Source: Rhodospirillales bacterium (lineage in GTDB: Bacteria; Pseudomonadota; Alphaproteobacteria; Acetobacterales; Acetobacteraceae). From it: 32,998 nucleotides of DNA. The DNA lies in contig JANXTF010000096.1 of the NCBI GenBank assembly GCA_025352565.1, positions 1-32,998 on the forward strand, read 5' to 3'. The position numbers and the translations under genes were made by a program. The notes under the pieces are model-generated. The model worked only from the letters and a program-made list of their open reading frames with translations, was not told the origin of the DNA and did not search any database. Shown piece after piece: positions 27,046 to 32,998 of the stretch; the first letter of the stretch is position 1, and each line of letters starts with the position of its first letter.

Positions 27046-28959
27046 ATGCCACATAGCCGCCTGCAGCGTCCCTGCCAGATGACGCTCCGCCGCCTTGCCC
27101 GCGCCACGGCGCTTGCGGCCGCGGTGGCGGTGGCCACCTGGATCGGCCTCTTCCTGGGGCGAACCACCGAGATCGCCGCCGTGTGGCTGCCCAACGGCAT
27201 CATTCTGGCGATGCTGCTGACCGCGCAGGGAAGCGGACGACGGTGGGAACGGGCGGGCCTCCTGGCCGCGGGCCTCGGCGCCAGCTTCGCAACCATGGTT
27301 GGAACCGGCAGGCCAACGACCCTGACCGCATGCTTCATGGTCGTCAATCTGACCGAGATCGTGGTCGCCTTCGCATTGCTGCGAAACCGCATCGGCAGCC
27401 GCTTCCGCGTGTCGCGCCCGGCCCATCTGTTCGTGTCCGGTCTGCTCGGCATGGGCATCGCCCCCCTGGTTTCCGGCGCCTGCGTGTTCACTTTCCTCGA
27501 CATCTACCGGGTGGAACTGCTCCCCGCCTGGTGGGCCGGCCATGCCCTGGGCCTCGCCATCACGACACCCCTGACCTTGATGCTGGCGGGCCGCCGCAAT
27601 GGCCTCCCCGACTTGAAGGGACGACGCATCGAAGCCGCCCTGCTGGTGGGACTCGCCCTCGCGACCGTCGGGCTCACGTTTTCACTGAACGAGCTTCCGC
27701 TGCTGTCCCTGCCCTTCGCGCCGCTGATCCTGGTGGTGCTGCGGTTCGGCGCACCGGGCGCCGCCTGGGTGCTGCCGCCGACGGTGCTCATCGCGGTGCA
27801 GCTCACCGCCATGGAAACCGGCCCGATGGCGCTGCTCGCGTCAGCCGACCCGATCAACAGGCTTCTGACCTTTCATACCTATCTCGCCTCGCTGGTGATC
27901 GCCCTGCTGCCGCTCGGCGCCGTCATCTCACAGCTTCAGCGCCGTCAGCTGACGCTGGCGCGCCGCGCCGCGACCGTGCGCAAAATGGAGGATCGCATGC
28001 GCCAGAGCGAGCAGCTGTACCGGCTGCTGGCGGATAATTCGAGCGACATCATCAGCCGCTTCACCTCCGACGGCCGTCGCACCTACGTATCGCCCTCGGT
28101 GGTGGATATCCTCGGCTGGTCCGCCGAGGAAATGCTTTCGCCCGACTACAAACGATACATCCACCCTGACGACGTGAAACAGTTCCAGGATGTGGCGGAG
28201 CAGATGCGGGCGGGCGTCCACCGCATCAGCAACGTCTATCGCTACATGCGCCGCGACGGGTCTTGGGCGTGGCTCGACGCCCGCCTGATCCTGGTGCACG
28301 ACGACGATGGAAAGCCGCGCGAATTCATCAGCAACACGCGCGACATCACCCGCCAGAAGGAGGCCGAGAACGCGCTCGCCGCGGCCGCTTCCGAACTCAC
28401 CGAGCTTGCCGCGACCGACGCGCTGACCGGCGTCGCCAACCGCCGCCGCTTCGACGAGATGCTCGATCGCGAGTGGCGCCGCGCGATGCGCTCGCTCGAC
28501 GAGCTGTCGCTGCTGCTGATCGACGTCGATCACTTCAAGGGGTTCAACGACCAGTACGGCCATCTGATGGGCGATACCTGCCTGCACGCCATCGCCACCG
28601 CCATCGCGGGCAGCGTCCGACGCCCCGGCGATCTGGTGGCGCGCTACGGCGGCGAGGAGTTCGCGGTCATCCTGCCCAACACCGGGGGCGATGGCGCGGT
28701 GGAAATTGCCTCCCGTGTGCGTGACGGCATCGCGGCGCTGGCGATGCCGCATCTGGGCAATCCCGGAGACCGTGTGACGGTCAGCATCGGCAGCGCCAAC
28801 TCGATGCCCAACCGCAGTACCGACAGCTCCGTTCTGGTGGAGGCCGCCGACGAGGCCTTGTACGAGGCCAAGCGCCTGGGCCGGGATCGGGCGGAGCGCG
28901 CGCCCGCGATCGACATGGCGGAGAAGGTGATCCGCCTGAAGCCCCCCGCGCGGCGCTGA
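27046..28959 (+). CDS. MASE1-PAS-GGDEF diguanylate cyclase
   Basis: 637-residue membrane sensor that should make the second messenger c-di-GMP from two GTP. The N-terminal MASE1-type sensor has about eight hydrophobic helices up to residue about 295 (IAAVWLPNGIILAMLL is the MASE1 hallmark). A short helical linker precedes a PAS/PAC domain (about 316-445: QLYRLLADNSSDIISRF...YVSPSVVDILGWSAEEM...HPDDV...MRRDGSWAWLDARLI). The GGDEF domain runs from about 455 to 615: DALTGVANRRRFDEML, LLIDVDHFKGFNDQYGH and the active-site GGEEF at 535-539. The product-inhibition I-site RPGD (RxxD) is at 526-529, five residues before it, so the enzyme looks both active and feedback-controlled. There is no EAL domain. 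The ATG at 27046 has GGAG seven bases upstream; an internal ATG at 27079 has no ribosome site. It is divergent from imuA and converges with cydC 10 bases away. Confidence 0.93.
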   Translation: MPHSRLQRPCQMTLRRLARATALAAAVAVATWIGLFLGRTTEIAAVWLPNGIILAMLLTAQGSGRRWERAGLLAAGLGASFATMVGTGRPTTLTACFMVVNLTEIVVAFALLRNRIGSRFRVSRPAHLFVSGLLGMGIAPLVSGACVFTFLDIYRVELLPAWWAGHALGLAITTPLTLMLAGRRNGLPDLKGRRIEAALLVGLALATVGLTFSLNELPLLSLPFAPLILVVLRFGAPGAAWVLPPTVLIAVQLTAMETGPMALLASADPINRLLTFHTYLASLVIALLPLGAVISQLQRRQLTLARRAATVRKMEDRMRQSEQLYRLLADNSSDIISRFTSDGRRTYVSPSVVDILGWSAEEMLSPDYKRYIHPDDVKQFQDVAEQMRAGVHRISNVYRYMRRDGSWAWLDARLILVHDDDGKPREFISNTRDITRQKEAENALAAAASELTELAATDALTGVANRRRFDEMLDREWRRAMRSLDELSLLLIDVDHFKGFNDQYGHLMGDTCLHAIATAIAGSVRRPGDLVARYGGEEFAVILPNTGGDGAVEIASRVRDGIAALAMPHLGNPGDRVTVSIGSANSMPNRSTDSSVLVEAADEALYEAKRLGRDRAERAPAIDMAEKVIRLKPPARR

Positions 28960-28969
28960 AAAACCTGGG

Positions 28970-30640
28970 TCAGGCGGCGGCTGCCACGGCATGGCCGCCG
29001 GACAGCCGCCACACGCGGTCGAGCCGTTCCACTCCGGTCAGCCGATGCGCGATCAGGATGATCGTGCGCGCACCGCCCGCCCCGGTCGTGTCGAGGTCGT
29101 TCAATGTCGACAGAAACCCGCGTTCGGTTTCCGCGTCGAGGCCGGCGCAAGGCTCGTCGAGGATCAATATCGTCGCCGGCGACAACAGGGCGCGGGCCAG
29201 CGCGAGCCGGCGCCCCTCGCCGCCGGAGAAGCCGGCGCCAGCCTCGCCAACCCAGGCATCCAGGCCATCCGGCAGCGCGCGCACCATGTCTCCCACGCGC
29301 GCCGCGTCGAGCGCGGCCCACAGCCGCGCCGCGTCGGCCCTGGGGTCGCCCAGAAGCAGGTTCGCCCGGATCGTGTCGCTGAACAGATGCGTGGTCTGGT
29401 TCAGCATCCCGATCCGGGTCCGCAGGTCGGCGGCGGCAAGCTGGGCGACGTCCACCCCGCCCAGCGTGACACAGCCGGATGCCGGCGAGACGATCCGCAA
29501 AGCGAGCGCCGCCAGGGTCGATTTTCCGCTGCCCGACGGTCCCAGCAGCGCCACCCGGCTGCCTTGCGGCACATCGAGCGTGAGCCCATCGAACACCCAG
29601 GGCCGATCATCCTGCCAGCGGAACCGCACGCCCTGGAACCGCAGGGCGCTCGACGGGGGCAGGCTCATGGCGGCCGCCTGTTGCACGATCTCGCCAGGCG
29701 GCGCCGCAGCCGCCCCGATCACGCGCGCCGCCGCCGCCTGCGCCTGCCCCGCCAGCCAGCCGGCACGCGACAGGCCCGAAACCGCCTCGAACGCGGCGCT
29801 GGCCAGGAACAGCGCGGTGATCCCGACCACGCCGGCCACGGCACTCACCCGCCACAACAAAAATACGAGCGCCGCCTGGCCGCACAGCAGCGATGCGGCG
29901 CCGGCCCAGGCGAGCCCGCCCGATTGCCGTTGCTGGGCGGAGAACAGCGCCGCCTCGCGCGCCTGCACGGCGGCCAGCATCCGGCCTTCCAACCCGAAGG
30001 CGCGCACCTCGCGGATGCCGGAAACCGCGTCGAGCGCCGCCACCCGCAACGCCGAACCGGCTTCCGCCACCCGCGTCCCACCGCCTTGCGCCAGACGCCG
30101 TGCCCAGGCCGGCATCAGAAACGCCCCGGCCACGAACAGCAGCGCGACCCCGATCGCCAAATCGGCTCCCAGCGGCCACAACGCCACCAGCAGCACCGGC
30201 AGCAGCAACACGGCGCCCGCCACCGGCAACAGGATACGCAGATACAGCCCGTCAAGCGCCTCCACGTCGCCCACCAGCCGGGCCAGCACGTCGCCGCTTC
30301 GCCGCGCGCCCAACCCGCCCGCCGCGCGCGCGGCCAGGCCACGAAAAAACCACACGCGCAGATCGGCGAGCGCCCGAAAGGTGGCGTCATGCGTGGCCAG
30401 ACGCTCGGCGTACCGCAACGCCACCCGAACCGGCCCCAGCACCCGCAGCCACAACGACGCCGAGACCGCGCCCCCCAGCAACGCCGCCGCGACCACGGTG
30501 CCCGAGACGGTCGCCAGCGCCACCCCGGCGGCGAGCGACGCGAGCGAGATCGCGGCGCCCAGCACAAGCCAGGCCGCCCGGCCGCGCCACAGCCCCAGGA
30601 TGCGCGCCAGATCCTTCACGCGGCGCCCCTCATGCAACAC
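28970..30640 (-). CDS. cydC: Thiol reductant ABC exporter subunit CydC
   Basis: 556-residue half-transporter that with CydD exports cysteine/glutathione to the periplasm, needed for cytochrome bd assembly and periplasmic redox balance. Five to six hydrophobic helices occupy residues about 20-320. The ATPase domain carries Walker A GPSGSGKST (about 365-373), the Q-loop region MLNQTTHLFSDTIRANLLLGDP, signature FSGGEGRRLALARALL (about 470) and Walker B ILILDEPCAGLD (about 491-502) followed by the H-loop AHRL. The GTG at 30640 overlaps the cydD end by 11 bases. The CydC/CydD assignment follows gene order and the C-type sequence; both are fused TMD-NBD halves. No cydAB is in the window. Confidence 0.88.
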   Translation of the reverse strand: MLHEGRRVKDLARILGLWRGRAAWLVLGAAISLASLAAGVALATVSGTVVAAALLGGAVSASLWLRVLGPVRVALRYAERLATHDATFRALADLRVWFFRGLAARAAGGLGARRSGDVLARLVGDVEALDGLYLRILLPVAGAVLLLPVLLVALWPLGADLAIGVALLFVAGAFLMPAWARRLAQGGGTRVAEAGSALRVAALDAVSGIREVRAFGLEGRMLAAVQAREAALFSAQQRQSGGLAWAGAASLLCGQAALVFLLWRVSAVAGVVGITALFLASAAFEAVSGLSRAGWLAGQAQAAAARVIGAAAAPPGEIVQQAAAMSLPPSSALRFQGVRFRWQDDRPWVFDGLTLDVPQGSRVALLGPSGSGKSTLAALALRIVSPASGCVTLGGVDVAQLAAADLRTRIGMLNQTTHLFSDTIRANLLLGDPRADAARLWAALDAARVGDMVRALPDGLDAWVGEAGAGFSGGEGRRLALARALLSPATILILDEPCAGLDAETERGFLSTLNDLDTTGAGGARTIILIAHRLTGVERLDRVWRLSGGHAVAAAA

Positions 30641-32321
30641 CCCGGGCGTTCACCACCTGGCCGTCGCGCAGATCGACCCGGCGCACCGCGAAGCCATTTC
30701 CGGCAAACGCATGGGCGGCGGCGGAATGGCTGGCCAGGATCACGGTTCGCCCGATCGCCAGACGTCGCAGGCTGTCCATCACCTCGCTTTCTGTCGCGGG
30801 GTCCAGATGCGCCGTCGGCTCGTCGAGCAGCAGCAAAGGCGCGTCCTTCAGGAAGGCCCGCGCGATCGCCACGCGCTGTGCCTGGCCCCCGGACAGGCCG
30901 AAGCCCGCCTCGCCGATCGCGGTGTCGAGCCCATCGGGCAGGCTGGCGAGAAACCCGTCGAGCCGTGCCAGCCGCACCGCATCGGCCACCTCCGCATCCG
31001 TCGCCTCCGGACGGGCGAGGCGGATGTTCTCGCGGATCGAGGTCGCGAACAGCATCGGCGTCTGCCCGACCCATGCCGTCAGCCGCGACAAGGCGCGCGG
31101 CACCAGCGAGGCGAGGTCCGCGCCGTTCAGCGTCACCCGGCCGCCTCCAGGCTGGACGAAGCCGAGCAGGATCTCGATCACGCTGGACTTGCCCGCGCCG
31201 GACGGGCCGGCCAGCACCAGCGTCTCGCCCGCCTTCACCCGAAAGCTCACCCCATCCAGGGCGGGCCCGCGCGCCGCGTCCCAGGTCAGCCGCACGTCCT
31301 CGAACGCCACCGCCACGCCGCGCGCCGCCACGTTGCGAACCTCGCGCGGCGGCTCGTCCGGCGCCGGCGCCGGCAGGGCGGACAGCGCCTCGGCGGCGCC
31401 GAGGGCCTGAATCCGGTCTTGATAGCTGGCGGAGAACACCCGCAGCGGCGCGAAGAACTCCGGCACCAGCAGCAGCACGAACAGCGCGACACCGGGGTCG
31501 CCCTGCCCGGAGGCAAGGCGGGCGGCGAACCGCAGGGTCAGCGTCACCAACGCCAGCGCCATCGCCAGGTCCAGCACGGTCGAGGACAGGAACGCGACGC
31601 GCAGCACCCGCATGGTCCGCCGACGCAATTCGTCGGCGGCAAGGCCGAGCCCGCGCGCCTCCGCCTCCGCGCCACCATGCAGCACGATGGTGCCGATGCC
31701 CCGGATCCGGTCGAGAAACCGCGCCTGCAACCGGGCCATGGCGGCGAATTGCTGGCGCGATGCCGCCGCCGCCCCCATGCCGGCGGCGGCCATGCCCGCC
31801 GGCACCAGCAGCCCGGCCCCGGCCAGCATCAGCCCGCCCACCGGATCGACCAGCAGAACCGAGACCGTGACCAGCGCGGGGGCCAGCAGCGCGAGGCGCG
31901 CGGCCGGCAGCCAGCGGGTGAAGAAACCCTCCAGCGCCTCGATCCGGTCGATCACGGTCGCTACCAATTCACCCGAATGCCGCTCGCGCAGCAGCGCGGG
32001 CCCCGCAGCCAGCAGGCCGCCCAGCGCCTCGGTCCGCAGCCGCCGCCGCGCCGCCGCACCGGCCGCGAACCCCATGCGGTCGCCCAGCACGCCACACGCG
32101 GCGCGGAACACCGCAAGCAGTGCGAACCCGGCCAGCAACGCGGCGGTGGACCAGCGGGAGGGATGGCCGAGCGCGCTGTCGAGCACGCCAGCGACGCAGA
32201 ACGCCTGCCCGATGGCCGCCCCCGTGCCGAGCAGCCCGAGCGCGGTCATGCGGCGCACCAGAACCATGGATGGCGCGGCTTTCCCCCGCAGCCAGTCGGC
32301 ACTCTGTTTCCGCTCACTCAT
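30630..32321 (-). CDS. cydD: Thiol reductant ABC exporter subunit CydD
   Basis: 563-residue partner half-transporter of the cydDC exporter. The membrane part (about residues 20-320) includes the CydD-type segments RLRTEALGGLLAAGPALLRERHSGELVATVIDRIEALEGFFTRWLPA, VDPVGGLMLAGAG, and FVLLLVPEFFAPLRVFSASYQDRIQALGAAEAL. The latter, with its E-F-F-x-P-L-R core, is diagnostic for CydD. The ATPase domain has Walker A GPSGAGKSS (about 371), WVGQTPMLFATSIRENIRLARP, signature LSGGQAQRVAIARAFL (about 475) and Walker B LLLLDEPTAHLDP. The ATG at 32321 (MSERKQSADWLRG) is chosen over an upstream GTG that would add a non-conserved leader. It is first in the cydDC operon and divergent from crcB across 79 bases. 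Confidence 0.93.
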   Translation of the reverse strand: MSERKQSADWLRGKAAPSMVLVRRMTALGLLGTGAAIGQAFCVAGVLDSALGHPSRWSTAALLAGFALLAVFRAACGVLGDRMGFAAGAAARRRLRTEALGGLLAAGPALLRERHSGELVATVIDRIEALEGFFTRWLPAARLALLAPALVTVSVLLVDPVGGLMLAGAGLLVPAGMAAAGMGAAAASRQQFAAMARLQARFLDRIRGIGTIVLHGGAEAEARGLGLAADELRRRTMRVLRVAFLSSTVLDLAMALALVTLTLRFAARLASGQGDPGVALFVLLLVPEFFAPLRVFSASYQDRIQALGAAEALSALPAPAPDEPPREVRNVAARGVAVAFEDVRLTWDAARGPALDGVSFRVKAGETLVLAGPSGAGKSSVIEILLGFVQPGGGRVTLNGADLASLVPRALSRLTAWVGQTPMLFATSIRENIRLARPEATDAEVADAVRLARLDGFLASLPDGLDTAIGEAGFGLSGGQAQRVAIARAFLKDAPLLLLDEPTAHLDPATESEVMDSLRRLAIGRTVILASHSAAAHAFAGNGFAVRRVDLRDGQVVNARGVA

Positions 32322-32400
32322 GGCAGCGCATGTAAGCCGCAATCCGCGCCCTGCCAACGCGAGTGGTGACCTCCGCCGGCAGCCGGGCTACTGACGGGCG

Positions 32401-32799
32401 ATGTTCCTCACCCTCCTGATCGCCCTGGGCGGCGCGCTCGGCACCGTTGCCCGCTACTGGACCGGCATCTGGGCAGCACGGGCCTGGGGCGAGAATTTTC
32501 CGTGGGGCACGCTCATCATCAACGTCGCGGGCAGCTTCGCGATCGGCCTGTTCGCAACCCTTACGCTGTGGAACGGCCCGTTCCCGGCACGGACCGAGTT
32601 CCGCCTCGTGTTCATGGTCGGGCTGTGCGGCGGCTACACCACCTTCTCCTCGTTCAGCCTCCAGACGCTCGCCCTGGCCACCGAGGGTCACTGGCGGAAC
32701 GCGATACTCAACGTGGTGATGTCCAACCTGCTGTGCCTGGTGGCGGTGGCGGCGGGCTATCTGCTGGCCGGGCGGGTGATCGGGCCGTTGGTGCGCTAG
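32401..32799 (+). CDS. crcB: Fluoride-specific channel CrcB (Fluc)
   Basis: 132-residue inner-membrane protein with four transmembrane helices that forms a dual-topology dimeric fluoride channel, removing toxic fluoride. Signatures are IALGGALGTVARYW at the N-terminus, PWGTLIINVAGSFAIGLF with the pore Asn, and VGLCGGYTTFSSFSLQTL containing the G-x-T-T-F-S-S-F Phe-box motif with the central sodium-binding GG. The C-terminal helix (AILNVVMSNLLCLVAVAAGYLLAG) completes it. The ATG at 32401 is preceded by GACGGGCG, a modest ribosome site. It is divergent from cydD; a fluoride riboswitch is not evident in the leader. Confidence 0.95.
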   Translation: MFLTLLIALGGALGTVARYWTGIWAARAWGENFPWGTLIINVAGSFAIGLFATLTLWNGPFPARTEFRLVFMVGLCGGYTTFSSFSLQTLALATEGHWRNAILNVVMSNLLCLVAVAAGYLLAGRVIGPLVR

Positions 32800-32858
32800 C
32801 GATAACCGAGACAAAGGACACCGATTCGACGTGCGCGCCATCCGCCAGGAGAGACTGA

Positions 32859-32998
32859 TACCAACCCGCAGAGGGTTTGACTCTCTTCGCTTGCCAATGG
32901 CGGCCGACTTCGATTCGCTGCGTGGTGCATCGATTCGCAGCATCGGAGAGATTGGATGGGCGCGGCACTAGAGATCACGCTGACGACGCACACGGCCA
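32859..32998. mobile_element. Left end of an IS630-type insertion sequence
   Basis: From about 32859 the sequence changes from the unremarkable crcB downstream region into a leader for an IS630-like transposase that starts at 32956. IS630/Tc1 elements insert at TA, and a TA at 32859-32860 directly precedes the presumed terminal sequence (CCAACCCGCAGAGGG...). Two GATTCGC direct repeats (CGATTCGCTGC and CGATTCGCAGC) lie between end and gene. The boundary is inferred; the right end of the element is outside the window, so terminal inverted repeats cannot be compared. Confidence 0.4.
32956..32998 (+). CDS. IS630-type transposase, N-terminal fragment (cut by window edge)
   Basis: An ATG at 32956, five bases after a GGAGAG ribosome site, opens a frame reading MGAALEITLTTHTA before the window ends. 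IS630-family transposases of Alphaproteobacteria commonly begin with this kind of M-G-x-A-L-E-I-T-x-T start, ahead of their winged helix-turn-helix. With only 14 codons this is a recognition-based call. The catalytic DDE domain is not visible. Confidence 0.5.
   Translation, partial: MGAALEITLTTHTA

Noticed and set aside
29058-32369. A very long open frame (over 1,100 codons) on the plus strand opposite cydDC
   Set aside because: It is Arg/Pro/Ala/Ser-rich with no domain and is wholly antisense to two clear ABC transporter genes. It is the usual GC-rich antisense artefact.
32322-32400. Fluoride riboswitch in the crcB leader
   Set aside because: The 79-base gap shows neither the conserved fluoride-aptamer pseudoknot segments nor a convincing expression platform. 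The gap is also very short for an aptamer plus divergent promoters.

Overview
The window reads as a chromosomal piece of a high-GC alphaproteobacterium, most likely Rhodospirillales/Acetobacteraceae. Three things support this: dense, very GC-rich coding sequence; two exact alphaproteobacterial LexA boxes (GAAC-N7-GAAC), one upstream of lexA and one upstream of imuA; and familiar alphaproteobacterial gene orders (secG-pyrG-kdsA, trpD-trpC-moaC-moeA-lexA, and pcm-like gene-tolC-DUF2497-valS). I found no tRNA, rRNA or CRISPR array. No gene-free stretch exceeds 300 bases.

Layout. (1) Positions 1-59 hold the first 19 codons of an IS5-type transposase on the minus strand. Positions 32956-32998 hold the first codons of an IS630-type transposase on the plus strand, so both ends of the window lie inside insertion sequences of different families. 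(2) Positions 257-5213 form an accessory catabolic module. A minus-strand operon encodes a periplasmic family-5 substrate-binding protein, a CodA-like amidohydrolase and a second, unusual amidohydrolase that lacks the usual HxH metal motif. A GntR/FCD regulator is divergently transcribed, and a perfect 12-bp palindrome of GntR-operator type lies between them. (3) Positions 5260-9891 hold a small orphan gene and a Tyr/Gln/Pro-rich lipoprotein, followed by the minus-strand housekeeping run tpiA-secG-pyrG-kdsA. (4) Positions 9995-16253 (plus strand) hold a PpiD-like periplasmic folding factor, two tryptophan genes, two molybdenum-cofactor genes and lexA, mostly with overlapping stop/start codons. 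trpE and trpG, which I would expect between ppiD and trpD, are absent. (5) Positions 16355-22381 (plus strand) hold a Pcm-like methyltransferase, a TolC-type outer-membrane channel, a PopZ-like DUF2497 protein, valyl-tRNA synthetase and a DUF805 membrane protein. (6) Positions 22517-26903 (minus strand) hold the SOS mutagenesis genes imuA-imuB, followed by an M16 processing-type peptidase, a GNAT acetyltransferase and a small coiled-coil/membrane protein. dnaE2, the usual partner, is not here. (7) Positions 27046-32799 hold a MASE1-PAS-GGDEF diguanylate cyclase (plus), the cydDC thiol exporter (minus) and crcB, a fluoride channel (plus).

How the parts work together. LexA (15540-16253) probably controls itself and imuAB about 11 kb away, giving a compact SOS loop inside the window. 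The accessory module looks like a ligand-induced uptake-and-hydrolysis route for an unknown cyclic amide, amidine or pyrimidine-like compound. It has no permease or ATPase of its own in the window. It is the best candidate for undescribed biology here, because its terminal enzyme departs from the amidohydrolase metal-site rule and appears to lack a conventional start codon. The rest is conserved alphaproteobacterial housekeeping, with local oddities recorded as findings.
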